64,000 nt of DNA from Diprion similis (Eukaryota > Arthropoda > Insecta > Hymenoptera > Diprionidae), in contig NC_060117.1 in the NCBI RefSeq assembly GCF_021155765.1, positions 4,802,001 through 4,866,000 on the forward strand. The letters run 5' to 3'. This document shows, one piece after another, positions 38,796 through 51,500 of the stretch. Each line of letters begins with the position of its first letter. The first letter of the stretch is position 1. The notes under the pieces are model-generated. The model worked only from the letters and a program-made list of their open reading frames with translations. It did not search any database and was not told where the DNA came from. A program made the translations under genes and the position numbers.

Positions 38796-38801
38796 TTTAT
38801 T
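38796..38801 (-). terminator. Candidate poly(A) signal of NELF-C/D
   Basis: TTTATT on the plus strand is AATAAA on the minus strand, 50-80 bp beyond the NELF-D stop. Cleavage a little downstream would overlap the plus-strand 3' end of ATP synthase epsilon. Confidence 0.5.
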
Positions 38802-38849
38802 CTCTCGGTTCTCCATGAGCACAGCCGTCTCTGTTCTTTAAACGTCATC

Positions 38850-41800
38850 TCACAGCCGTGCCGCTGTGTGCTTTGCAGTGAACTAGAAAAAAATAAGGAA
38901 ATGAATAGTACAACACTGCATAAAGATAAATACTTCGACGGCATTTAATTTGACGACATAATGCTGGCCAAACAAACCTATGAACTCAGAAACAAGATCG
39001 TTATCACCATCGCCGCGCATCGTGCCTGTTATTTCATCATCTTCCACCATAGGTAGAAATAGTTGGATAAATTCCGGAGTGTATGGCGGTGCAATAGCCT
39101 CTAGAACCTGAAATGCAGATATAAATTTAGTACGGATATAAAAAAACACAGATTGTTTGAAAAAACAAATCAGTGCTTACCTCGGTGACAAAGTATCTAA
39201 TAAGAGAAACGTCAGTGTCGCTGCGCTGCCAGCACTGCTTAATATAGCATACGACAGGGACGACACATCCTCGACTTAATAAATTAACCATTCGGTCTAT
39301 CAGCATCTTTTTCATCTCCAACTGAAATATTTAAGTTTGACAAATATTAATTCGTTCAATAATTTGTTGTAAGAAGGCTTGCAAACTGTGGAAAATTGTG
39401 GAAAATCTGCCATACTCTAAAAACTACGATAAAAATATAACAACTGGTAACTAAATATTCACCTGAACAAGTATTTCGAGTTCATCCTGCTTGCTCTCGA
39501 ATAACTGAACCAAGAGTTGAAGAACTTTTGGATGTAAGAGAGGATGACAGGCTACAACCTCGTCCAGAAGAGCCAAATGTATAGGACAGTGTTCCGTACT
39601 CAATTTAAAATACGATGGTTCTGTGACAGTACATGCAACCCATCTGATCACACCTACGCTTACCACGGGAAATCTGTAATTACACATTTTATGGTTATCC
39701 ATTACTCATTCGTTTCGAAATTATGAAGCGAATGAATACTTTGAGCTCAGGTTATGCTTACCTAATGCACTGATACAGCGTATTCAACTCGGCAATCAGT
39801 TCGGTTGAACCCTTATTGATATTGCATATGTTATGAACTTTCTCGATGGCTTGCATCGTTGTTTTTAATTCATCTTTATTGATCTTCCGTTGTGTTCCCT
39901 TTTTGGCTGGTGTTTCGCACACACTAGCTGCATATGCCAGTAAGTTAATATACTTTGATTTATGCTCTGGGTTTACCTTTACTCCTGGCTTGAATAGAGC
40001 ATCAACCAATAATTCTGTAGAATATTATACGTCAATGAATATAGTCAATAAATAATTGTCTTGATTTGCAAAAAATAGATTTCCTTCAATGGAACAACTT
40101 CAAAATTCTCTAAAAAACCTTCCAATTTTCACAGAATTTCTAAAAGATCAAAGTGGATTGCTACCTTGCCAATATATATGAATCCAAAATTGACAATCAT
40201 TGCTTAAACCGTTTTTGGAAATTGATCATCACAGACTCATCTTGATACATAAAACATTCTTAGTTCGGTTCAAACTTTTCTACAAAGAATAAAATTTTGT
40301 TAAACTTGGAAGTTTTCTAAATACTCGGTTTTTATAGCTTCTTATTCTATAATTATCCGTCCTATTTAGCTTTTATAACTAGCATGATTTATAAACAAGA
40401 ATAACAGAATTAGGCGATTGAATGTTTACCTAAGAATTGAGGATTCCGAATCAATTCAACTGGAGGAGGTTCTGGATTGGAGTAATTCCTGAACAATACT
40501 GTTATATCCGCCGGATTTAAAGTGTTTCGTGATAACATCGAACCTAAGGCTTGACAAGCGCTTGGACTACCAGCTGCCCCATTTAATGCCATTGTTATGG
40601 GAGTCACGTCATGACGGCTGAAAACATATTCATTGTAATGTATCATTAGATGATATTAACCACAAATAAGAGTGAATAATATTTCTTACTTTTGTTGAGC
40701 GCACTTCGTAATCTCTTGTGAAAGTCGTTTCATTGTAAAACCGCCCCGAGGTTCTTGTGCTAAAATTTGTAACAATACTTGACTATACACATATGTATGT
40801 TGCCCATGACAAACCATTTTCTGTAAGTAAAATTTGAAAGATCATGAGTGATGTTTATGATTTTTTCAGTCTAAAATAAATATTATTCTTTTACTCTTAT
40901 TACGAGGGACCACCTACAGCACATTCCTGTATGCTAGATTGCCAGTCCTCGGTATTTTGAAGGAACCCTGCAATGGCAGTTTTTAATACTCTCGAGAATA
41001 CTTCTATTTGCTGTGCAGCCGTTGAAATGCTTGTTATTTCTCCTTGGAATCCAGCATCGGATATAAGCTGAGAAGAAAGTCATAATTGAAGTGGATTATT
41101 TGATAACTTTCTATGTAGAGCATACATGCTAATTTTATATTCCATTATTTTTCGATTATTAAATACTGAGAAGCTTGAACAAACTTATAAGCAGGGTAAA
41201 TAAATATTTTACATATTCTAATTAAGTATAGTTATGATTACTCACTTTTATCGTAAAATTTAACATCAAGCAGTCTGGATATTCTTCGGCAAGTCTATAA
41301 ATTAGTGAACGCCAAGTAGGATGTTGTATCATTTCTGTTAACCATGCTGGAGTCTGTGAGGTAAAACAGAAATTTATTTACAAAATGAAATATTTCAAAA
41401 TATTTGAACTAAGAACGAATCTGATATGGGAAGAAAATTATAACTCACTTCACCCTCCTCAGTGAAAATTTTGTCAGCCTTTTTTGGATCAAACGTTTTA
41501 AGAATCATGTCTTTGAGATTATTTTCTACCATAGCTTGAACATCCGTTACTTTTACACCGGCAAGAATCAACCATTCGGCCAGAAGATTTGCCATCTGAG
41601 CACATGCCGTATAATTTTGAGACAATAATTCAATAACTTGTTCGGGATTACCACCTGCTTGAAAATATCTGCAAGAAAATAACCAGTTGAGTTGATTTTT
41701 ACATGCTTCATCAAGTGTGGATAGGCTTACTCTCGTGCGAACGATCAATCGTAAGACCGAATAAATACAATTATACCAAAATGAAGTGAAAAAAAAATTA

Positions 41801-42027
41801 AATAGGAATTGTAAATACTGTGACCTCTCGTTTTGATAGTCTCACCGTTTCAATTGAGTAAATATTCCAGGCTCCATGATGTAGTCTGGTGTTTTAAATT
41901 TATCCAAACATTCTTTAAGAACATCTTGAGGGTTGTCCGTTCCATCGTCACCTCCAAAGTCATCTGGGCCACCTCTGCCCATGTCGTCTCCCCATCCTCC
42001 TCGATCCTCATCGTAATCAGTCTCCAT
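38850..42027 (-). CDS. NELFCD: Negative elongation factor C/D (TH1)
   Basis: Subunit of the NELF complex, which with DSIF holds RNA polymerase II in promoter-proximal pausing; nuclear. Exons in transcript order: 42027-41846, 41668-41449, 41353-41246, 41067-40918, 40820-40690, 40617-40430, 40014-39762, 39673-39463, 39321-39181, 39107-38934, 38882-38850. All junctions keep frame; about 596 residues, against roughly 580-590 in fly and human. Hallmarks in order: acidic glycine-rich N-terminus, [107 protein letters not shown]. The last 51-bp intron is uncertain: unspliced, the protein ends at 38883 with a hydrophobic tail (602 residues). The start has an in-frame ATG at the family's usual acidic beginning. 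Confidence 0.96.
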
Positions 42028-42653
42028 CTAGGATATCGAACACTTTAATGCCGAGTAATTTTTTGCTTATTTAATATTTAATAAAAATTAGAATTAGGTG
42101 AGAGAATTTTAAACAAATTAGTGAACGCCAATTTGGATTAGAGTTTCAAAGATTGTTTGAGGATTCGTAATAGATAATTGTCAGTCAAATAGGAATGCGT
42201 ATCATCTATGCAAGCGATACATAAAACTGAGGTGCAATAAATTAGCTTACAAGAAATGATGGAGGTTATAAACAAGAAATAAAGATTGTATTAACTGAGG
42301 CAATGTTTGTTTTCATAACAAACCAACAGCAACTATCAAGCTAAAGCAATCATTAAATTTGAGGTTAGAAATGTATTTGATGGAGAAAAGTAGCTCCAAA
42401 CTAGAGAAAATAGACAGTAATCAGGAGGAAATCACACATTCAGTTGCAGTAGAAGTATATCTATATCTCTAGGTGTATAGATTCAAAATTATAGAGTTTT
42501 ATTGAATAAAATCAAGATTCTTACATCTCGCGCGTCAAATTGTGTCAACCTTTTCCCTCACAAATGCTTGTTATCTTGTTATGTATGTACAGCATGTACA
42601 GTCATGAATTACAGCCCCCACAAAACAGAGTTCAGTCGATCACCTCCATCTTG

Positions 42654-42664
42654 GCCGCCATTTT
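42654..42664 (-). promoter_or_regulatory. YY1/Pho-like motif
   Basis: GCCGCCATTTT reads AAAATGGCGGC on the minus strand, matching the YY1/Pho core. It lies about 630 bp upstream of the NELF-D start codon and may mark its promoter. A related GCAGCCATTTTGG is at about 58,705, 140 bp upstream of the PP2C-like start. Confidence 0.35.
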
Positions 42665-44137
42665 GTGACGGAGAAAAATTGCGGAAAATTTTGAAAACAA
42701 AATCGGTAAAAACGTAACAAATAAACAATTACAAGTTATTTTTTAACAAAAATGATGATTAAGATATTTAAAAAAGAAATACTTGCAACATTATCGTAGT
42801 TAACAAACATTATCCAGTGAGAATGATGATGATGTTCGTGAATAGAACGAACTAAGTGACTCGGTCGGTAAAACAGAACTACTGCATCACATCTGGTGAT
42901 TTTTTGTTTCAACGGTTTCAACCGTTTCAACACAGTGCAGGTCGACGAAATGCAACCCGATTATACTCTTCTGCATTCGATTATTCATCGGACGTGAAGT
43001 GCAAATTCAAATTTCAGTTGTCGCTGGGTCATCGCGCGCGTCCAGTTCATCCAATTTAGTTGTCATCTGCGCCTGGTGCGCTTGGTTGTGCGTCGTCCGG
43101 AGGAGCTATGATACGTCGATCATAACCTCATTAATAATTTTCCAGTATAATTGGATTCCCCCCGTAATCGTCATGTAAGCTTTTTTTTTTTTTCATGTAA
43201 AACCGAGAATCCAATTGTTGTGATCGTTCGTCGTCAAAGAACCTATTGCGAACTGTGCTTTTCACGGTACATAATTCAAAGGGTGTATCAACTGAGTACT
43301 TATTCCTAAATGTCAACAATATTTCTGACAGTTCGGTCTGCCATCATCCTCGTGATTGCATCAATTAAAAGTTCAATATTTCCAGTTCTAGTAAAGAATC
43401 GCGCAACGGAACGACGACATGACCATTTGATGCAAATAAATAAATCATTGGTATGTACAGTTCTAAACGTTTTCCACCAATTTCAATGAATTTTAGTTCC
43501 AATTTCCCAATGTTTTCATGAATGTAACTGACACAGGTAAAACCCAAAATTTTCATATCTCTACTCTTTTCCAAACGGTTGCATAAATACAAAAACTTGT
43601 AGCTTGACGAAGAAAAATTCAAACATACGATCTTCGATTCGTGAAGTCTAATTAATTTGTATTAGAAAACAATATTCGTAATGTTTCAATTCATGGCTTG
43701 AAGAAGAATCATATCATTGATTCCATATGTTATATTGGATCTTAAGTGATCAGAAATTGGATCAACAATCTTACAAGGCGATTGAAAACCTCTAGTGTGC
43801 TATAAGTAGGTACTTAGGAAGCCAAAAGTATTTGTAGGATGTGATTTGGTATCGATGAGACCTTTGTTGCCACGTTTCAAGCAGAGCTAGCAGTCTTATC
43901 ACTCGTGTACTCGATAACATTATTTGCAGATGTTTATTGTATCCAGGTTACAGATCGAGACAAACTTCTTCGTAGAGCTTTAATTTCTAAAACAATCAGA
44001 TTGAAACTGGTAATCAAATTATCGATATGAACTTGGATTTGATGGCAATCATTGCTTCAAGACAAATAATCGATTCTTACTACTGATAATTCAAAAAGTA
44101 TAGATACAATACTTCTTAGTTCTGTAGCATTTACGTT

Positions 44138-44160
44138 AAAAAAAAAAAAAAAAAAAAAAA
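44138..44160 (+). repeat. Poly(A) tract, 23 nt
   Basis: Uninterrupted A run in intergenic DNA. It could be the tail of a retroposed sequence, but I see no recognisable body upstream and no target duplication. Confidence 0.8.
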
Positions 44161-44696
44161 TGTACAATGAAAATTTGATATTTAAGTAATCGTCGTCAAT
44201 TGTATTTTTAAACGCTGAGTAAAAAAGCTAGTCCAAGTCGTAGGTATAATTTGTATAGTCAGGCTACAATAGACTGTATCAATATATTGACCTCAAGTCC
44301 CTGAATAGGTGCCTGAATTCAGATAAGTATGCTATTGTGAAGAGTAACACACAGTGTTCACCAAAGCTTACTTGACAAGGTATCGAAGGTATATTATATC
44401 TAGACTTGAACAGCGGATCTTTCAATTTCTCTTTCACAATGTTATCTATTTTTACTCGTGTTTACTCGGTTGTGTCTTCGTCGTGACAAAAGAATTTCAA
44501 GTACCTTAAAGCCAACGAAATTGTTTGTTTAATGTGAGCTGAAGCGATCTTTGGTAATACATAATTCATTTGAAATTATGATCCAAACATCTTAGAGAAA
44601 CGGAAAAACGAAATTTCAAATTTTCTTCTATTTTTGTGGGGAAAATTTTTTCGCGTTTATACTCGTTTGACTGATATTCAGATAATGGATGTATAC

Positions 44697-45491
44697 TAGG
44701 GTGATTCAAAATAAAAAAAATAATTTTTTTTTTTTTTTTTTTGCAGAAACAGGCTTAAAAATTTGAGCTCTTAATATTAATATTAAGATGCTCCTCGTCG
44801 CACTTTTCTATTTTCCATAAGAATAAGACGGAAAAAATGGATTTTGCTCTTTCTGATTTTTATGACTAGCCAACGACGCGTCGTACAGAAAATTCATAGA
44901 CATATTTTGGTAGAAAATTGAACGCTCTAGAAAAAAGATCTCTTGTCATTTTTTGATGAATCTACTCTTTCAAAAGTTATCTAGGGTCAAAAATTGACCC
45001 CCTATAACTTTTTAAAGATTAGATTTATCAAAAAATGACAGTAGACCTTTGTAGAGCGTTCAATTCCCAACAAAACTGTATTCATGAATTTTCTGCATAA
45101 CGCATCGTTAGCTAGTTATCAAAATTTGAAGGAGCAAAAATCATTCTTCCCGTGTTATTCTTATGAATAAAAATTGACCCAAGATAACTTTTGAAAGAGT
45201 AGATTTATCAAAAAATTACAAGAGATCTTTTTTCTAGAGCGTTCAATTTTCTACCAAAATATGTCTATGATTTTTCTGTACGACGCGTCATTGGCTAGTC
45301 ATAAAAATCAGAAAGAACAAAATCCATTTTTTCCGTCTTATTCTTAAAGAAAATAGAAAAGTGCGACGAGCAGCATCTTAATATTAATATTAAGAGCTCA
45401 AATTTTTACAGGCTTACTTTTATACCTAAATAAAACTTTTAAGCCTGTTTCTGGAAAAAAAAAATTATTATTTTTATTTTGAATCACCCTA
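44697..45491. mobile_element. 795-bp foldback MITE with perfect 8-bp TSD
   Basis: The ends TAGGGTGATTCAAAATA and TATTTTGAATCACCCTA are perfect terminal inverted repeats, flanked on both sides by ATGTATAC (44689-44696 and 45492-45499). Arms of roughly 300 bp pair almost throughout (GAGCTC, TTAATATTAATATTAA, CGACGCGTCGTACAG, TTGAACGCTCTAGAAAAAAGATCT). The right arm has an extra segment of about 37 bp. The centre (about 45,001-45,174) is a diverged direct copy of the right arm. No transposase frame. The 8-bp duplication suits a hAT-type (or P-type) mobiliser; this is inference. Confidence 0.93.
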
Positions 45492-45499
45492 ATGTATAC

Positions 45500-46157
45500 T
45501 GTGTATAATTTCATGCGCATCAATATTCTCCGTACTAAGCTCAAATTTATGGGCATAATTTATCACCTGTACGAAATATTGATCCATATATCAGTCTGCA
45601 ATTGAATACTTTATGTCAAACGCTACATTATTATATTGATACTGCTTATTTTGAAAGACATTCTCTCCTGCGTACTCTCACGCAATCCATTCATGAACAT
45701 TTGTACGCATCGCATGACTCAACAATAACATAATATAAGCTCAATAGAATAATCAACCCCAACATTTGTTGGATCAGTCTATTATCTCTGATTGTATCTC
45801 ATCTTTTCATTCAATCCTCCGGATCTTTCTACGTGAATTGATTCTTTCAATGTATTCTTTATTACTTCTATTCTATCCGTTTGATTTGATTATTATTTTA
45901 TAAAAGGTTTCTTTTTTTTTTTTTTTTTCCCTCCCCCAAGGTGTTCAGAGCAAAATTGTTTTGATTTTCGTGCCTTATTATTAGCAATAAACTTCCGAAA
46001 GTTCGTGCCTAAGTTTTTTGAATTTTTACTCGTTAATTTAGACACCTGGCAACATTAATAACAAAATATAGATTACAAATTTACATAAATTTCCTTTACA
46101 AATATCAATTTTGTGATTTTTGTTATACAAATTTTTCAAAAGGAGTTCGATTTTCAG
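45500..46157. other. Intergenic or NIM1K 5' intron
   Basis: AT-rich with a long T tract at about 45,909-45,928 followed by CCCTCCCCC. No gene or repeat recognised. It ends at a possible splice acceptor, TTTTCAG|GAGTATT (exon from 46,158), which would bring a 5' UTR exon to the NIM1K start. Confidence 0.4.
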
Positions 46158-46191
46158 GAGTATTCATCGTCGGTGACAAAATAAGTAATAA

Positions 46192-48520
46192 ATGAGGTCA
46201 TCCAATATCTGCGTACCTGGTTCCGTTCCTCTGGAATCACCCTTGCAAAATGAAAATTTTATGTCGAAAAGCGACGGACCCATGGATCCAATGGAAGATA
46301 TGCAACGATTGCGTAACGTCACGCTCAGCAAAACTGTCGGCCTGTACAGATTGCGCGGGGATCTTGGATCCGGGAATTTTTCCAGAGTCAAAATGGCCAT
46401 TCATCATCCGACTAATGGTCAGTACATTTGCTTTATCTCATGCGAGACCAGTGTGGAGGTAAATATGACGTTTCTGACATTCAGTAAGCCTTCGATCATA
46501 ACTTTGAAATGCGTGATCACTTTTTTTCAAAATAGTTCATAGCATCGTCTTGCGTTAGTTTTTCATTTTATAATTTCCCTTAAGATCCCTTAAAAAAGGA
46601 AAAAAAATATCATCTAATACAAGTATTGATAATATTTGCACAAGCAACGTTAGAAAGTAAAACCCATAAACGGCGGCTTTAAGATTGATTTGAAATTTCA
46701 GAACGTGTGGCGATTAAAATATTGGATAAAACGAAACTTGATGAAAAAACACGAAAGATGTTGGCCAGAGAGATAGCTACTATGGAAGGAATTTGCCATC
46801 CACATGTGATACGATTGTTCGAAGTTGTTGAAACGTATGCAAGAATCTATCTTGTTACCGAATATGCATCTGGTGGTGAACTTTTTGAGAAGATCTCCGT
46901 TCAGGGGAGATTAAAAGTACGTTTATTACTTACTAACGAATTAGAATTGAAAGATTTTTAGAGACTGGAAACATTTGAAAATTCATGAATATTATATTTT
47001 ACATAATACACAACTTTCAGGAAGAAGAAGCGAAGCCGTTATTTGTACAAATTTTATCTGCGGTAAAATATATGCATACCCTGGGTTTCATCCATAGGGA
47101 CATCAAAGCAGAAAACGTTTTCTACGCAGGACCTGGTAAGGTAGATTCTCACGCGTATCCGCCATTTTGTAATGATAGAATTTTCAGTAAAAAAAGTAAT
47201 GGCCTTTCGTTCGCACCTTTACACGCTGTTCCGAATTGCGAAATATTATTTTCCGAAATTGGAAAAATTCGAAACACTATGAAGATTGGAAATCACGGAG
47301 AACATCGTTTGTGGATAAAATGACACCAAAGCTAACAGCCGCTACTTCCAGCTCCATGACTCTGATACTAGAGCGTGGTTCGCAGCTGATGGTTCGGCTG
47401 TTGGCCTCAATATCATATTATTTACACTCCCATTATCTTATATTGCACAATTGTTGGTAATAAGACTTTGAGATTCAGAATAACGAGTATATTTTAGACA
47501 CGTAGCAATGCGATATTGACCGATAAAAAGTGTTGAGAAGAATGCGAGGTATCGAGTGACTTTGACAAATTTTTGTTACCTTTACTATAACATTTTGATT
47601 TAAGGTCTGATAAAACTGGGAGATTTTGGATTCAGTACACGTCTTACCGATGGGCCTGATCAGGTTTTGAAGACTTTTTGCGGTAGTCCACCATACGCAG
47701 CGCCAGAATTGTTTCGGGATGAATCATATCTGGGGCCGTACGTTGATATTTGGGCACTGGGAGTATTGCTGTACCTGGTAGTTACCGGCACGATGCCTTT
47801 TCGCGCCCGCACTGTTCTTGGTCTTAAAACTCTGATACTTGAAGGAAAGTTTGTCACTCCTGACCACGTCAGTCTGCCTTGCCAATCGTTGATTTGTAAG
47901 TTCGTTTCCACTGATCAATTGTACAATTATTAAGCGGCGCCTTAAAGTTCTTGGAAGTACCAAAAAAGCTTATTCTTGATACAGTGATTACATGTGCAAA
48001 TTGCTCGATAGGTGGATTGCTGTGTCAAACGCCTTTGGAAAGGTTGACGATTGATCAGATGCTGGCGAGCGAATGGCTCAAAGATACTACCGTACCTGCA
48101 CATACTCCGTTTCAAGATTGTCTTTTATTGCCTACGATTACCAGCGATCCTAATCAGGTATGTGTATACAATAGTCTTTGCATCGGACAGAAATTTGGTA
48201 AAAACACTGAATGTGAAATTTTGTATTTCAGGAGTAATCTGGTTTATTTATAAGGTGCGTCATTTTTATTTCAGATTCCTGGAATCGAACGTGTTGCTCG
48301 ATTAATGCTGGAAAAATTAGGTATAGATGGAACTTTATTAGCGACGCATGCCGACAAAGGTCCGAGGTCCAGTGTAATTGGCACATACAGGATAGTTGTG
48401 CACAGATTAACGAAACCTCCGCGAAACCAGGTGCAACCAGACACGTCGAGTGTCCCGAAAACATCGCAGTCGTTAATGACTAAGAAAGGACTAAAATCCA
48501 AGATGTGTTCGATATTATGA
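46192..48520 (+). CDS. NIM1K: Serine/threonine-protein kinase NIM1 (AMPK-related)
   Basis: Exons 46192-46417, 46702-46916, 47021-47135, 47605-47895, 48012-48157, 48275-48520; phases agree and the product is 412 residues (human about 436). AMPK-related kinase, expected to be activated by LKB1. The glycine-rich loop is GDLGSGNF (56-63), the ATP lysine is in VAIK (K81), the catalytic loop is HRDIKAEN (D174), DFG starts at D192, and the activation loop [14 protein letters not shown] carries T209, the expected LKB1 site. The protein ends in KMCSIL, like the human protein's CSIL end, a good identity marker. All catalytic residues are present, so it should be active. The acceptor of exon 5 (CTCGATAG|GTGG) is weak but required by homology. 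The first in-frame ATG after an upstream TAA sets the start; a 5' exon is probably noncoding. Confidence 0.94.
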
Positions 48521-48549
48521 TCACTGGATGGATCAGTAAAAGCAGCATG

Positions 48550-48555
48550 AATAAA
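48550..48555 (+). terminator. Proximal poly(A) signal candidate of NIM1K
   Basis: AATAAA 30 bp after the NIM1K stop codon. A second AATAAA at 49189-49194 lies in a hairpin loop and could serve a longer 3' UTR. Confidence 0.4.
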
Positions 48556-51500
48556 TGTTGAAACTTATTACTTGCATGTCATAAGAAGGTAGAATTCTTC
48601 ACTATGAAAATGGAGAAACTTTGGTTTGAAGAGTCTAAAATTCCTCAATAATTCAAATTGATCAGTCGTTAGTGACTGGCATTAGGAATAAGAATTTGGG
48701 ATAGAAGTTTCCAAAATCAAGCTCAAACAGTAGTTTCATTTGATCGAAGAAAAATTTTGAGAGTGTTTGTCGGGGACAGAGCTATTGGCCAGCTCTCGGC
48801 AGCCCTGATCGCCCGTATCATGCAGTAGTAGTAATAAGCTCGTGTAGAAACGTACCAAAAATGTTCTAAAACTGAGGTCACAGTTTAAACTGTGCTTGAA
48901 CGATATTACATGATGAATTATAAAGTATAAACGTTATCAGATACTATTGCTCATCAACATTATTACTATTATAACTTTTGACAGTGCGTATATAATCACT
49001 CTCGTCGTTATTTGTAACTCTCGAGGTATGTATGTACATATCAGGAACTGCTTCTCAGTGATTGATCACGTTTACAATCTTATTAATAATGCTATGCGTC
49101 TTACTGTCAAATGCACTTTAATTTATTTTCATATTTCATCATAATCTTTATCTATTTATTTATATTTCAAGTAGCATTCGAGTTGTACAATAAAGTACAA
49201 CTTGACTGTAACTTTAAAGTTAAATATAAAAATTACCGCTTCATTTTTTAATAAGTCATAATTTAGTGTAAATCCATATATTTAACTCTGAAGTTAACGT
49301 TAAGTTAAAATCAAGACCACCGCATAAGCCTAGCTTAAGGAATATTCAATTCGATTGAAAATGATTTTACGCAAAAATTTCAGTTTCCTGTGTGAATAAT
49401 ATGCACACAATAGATGGAAAGAACTGACTGTGGGTAGAACATTATCCAAATAATACACAAAGCTTATACCAAAAAGCGAAAGAGAGTTGTCCTCGGATAA
49501 ATTATCCTTAGATAGTTGCAGTACTTTCCTGTACTTAGTACAAATGAATGTTATCTCGTAAAGAGGTTTAGTATTAGCGTGGTAGCGTTATACTTGTACA
49601 TATTTTTGAGGCCGTAAGATACTATTTTCACTGTATAGAAGCACCGATTTATCGACTTGAATTTAAAGAAATTCTCGTTCAAACTCAATGTGGCGGTTAC
49701 ATTTCACGTTTTGTTGAATTTAAAACGGAAATACTATTTCTTTTAAAGCCTTGAATCTGTATCCGAGCAAGTCCGTATCGAAATGGCTTTTATAGCATTA
49801 AGAGCTATTATAGTAGGTGTATATTAGTTGTTGTATATACCTTAAATTTATATTTTTGGTCAAATTTTTATGTATTTTCTGTCCTCTCTTTAATGAACTT
49901 TCTCACTAATTGCATCTTTCGATGTGCCGCAAGTGAAAAAAATTGTGCATCTATAAGACTGAGACTTGGCGTACCATTTTTTGCAAGTGGAATCTCTCAA
50001 AATATCTATTGAATTAGATTGAGAGTCAAATATTTTGTGTAGAAACATTATTTGTTTTTTTAAAGTCAATTTTCGTCTTTATTTCATCAATTTATATCAT
50101 AATTTCGTTTCCAAGGTGGCCGTGCATATTCAAATTTAAGGTATATACACATATATTTGTGTATACAATAATAAACAATGTAGTTGCTGGACAAACTACA
50201 AAAAATTATAAATAATAAGATTTTCCATAAGTAATCTTTCCCTTGGATTACATGCATGGCGCTGGCGCAATGTAAACGTATATTCAAGAAAATTGAATCA
50301 ATGTTAAGACACTATTTTCTAGATATTTTTCCTCAAGTTAACCCTACGAATTCCATATTCCATGGGTAGAAATTTGATTCGCATGAATAATGATGATATA
50401 TAATAAATGTGACAATATGAAATTTCAAATTCTATAAAAAATGGCTTTCAGTGTAATACGATTTTGTAATAAACTGTTGAACATGAGCTTTGATTCCTTA
50501 GTCGATGTATGAAAAATTTGTTGACACGTAATTATGCACATAAGCATATATTTCTTTAACTAAGTTTACACGAAAAGGCTCGAGTTCAATGATTTTCAAG
50601 ATAATAATTTCGCTGTGCGCAATCCTTTGAGAATTTATGCAGTGTTTTAAAAATCGCAAAACTCGTTAATAAACTGTCAACTTCAGTGAATAAGATGTGA
50701 TTTTTCATTTCTCTGGGAGAATGTGATATCAGTAAAAAGTGTCAACAATCTATGACTGTACATACATGATCAATTATGAAAAAAGTGAAAAGGAAATATG
50801 AAAAATTAACGCAGTGCGGAAATATATGCAGCTGATAAATTCTTACACACTTCATTTGAGAATAAAATTTTCTACACCATTTTTCGCAAGTAAGACTCGA
50901 AATTCTAACTATTGTGCTGCTGTTTCGATATAAATTAATTTTAATTACGCCTACTTTTTATCATATATAATATGTGTTACATAGTTATTGTTGTATATAT
51001 ATAATAGAATGCAAGATGTGATAATATCGAATATACTCAATGTTCCCATAAAAGTTTTGAATTTATTATAGTCCAAAACGATTATACTTGTTTTACAGGA
51101 TGAAACTTGTAAATACCTAGTATTATTCAATAATAATAAGTTCTGCAACAATTCTTCTGCTAATGGAATTTCTGGACAAAGTAAAAAATCTCCGAAATCA
51201 GCATGTTTTGGCATTTTGTAGACAGTATTTACCCAAGATGCGCAGCAAATAATTCTTTCACATTTCCATTATTGGTCAAATTAGAAAGGAAAGAATAGTA
51301 CTTTTGATGTTCTTTTTATCGTCTGGTGACGCACTTTATTTCTTTCTTTATCGGAATTACTGAAAGGTCGATGATGCGCTTTGTCGTTTAGTAGACAGAC
51401 ATCGATATGCAAATTTTTTTTGCTCCTGCTATATACTCGTGTCGAGCTGAAGCGTTCGAACGCTCACAAATATCCTTTGAGAGTCGTTGGAGTTTGTATG

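Larger units (their letters stand above)
42028..44688. other. Intergenic region with probable promoters of NELF-D and NIM1K
   Basis: No protein-coding gene recognised. It holds a YY1-type GCCGCCATTTT (42654-42664), a GC- and CpG-richer stretch at about 43,020-43,110 that stands out from its surroundings, and a 23-A homopolymer at 44138-44160. By position it should contain the NELF-D transcription start (minus strand) and probably the first, noncoding exon of NIM1K (plus strand). Several 60-85-codon open frames lack family resemblance. Confidence 0.5.

Noticed and set aside
44138-44160. Retroposon tail
   Set aside because: A 23-A run alone, without a recognisable upstream body or target duplication, does not support a retroposon call.
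50951-51214. Minus-strand 87-codon frame
   Set aside because: The C-terminal half is AT-rich noise ending in an isoleucine/tyrosine-rich run. No domain or splice partner could be seen.
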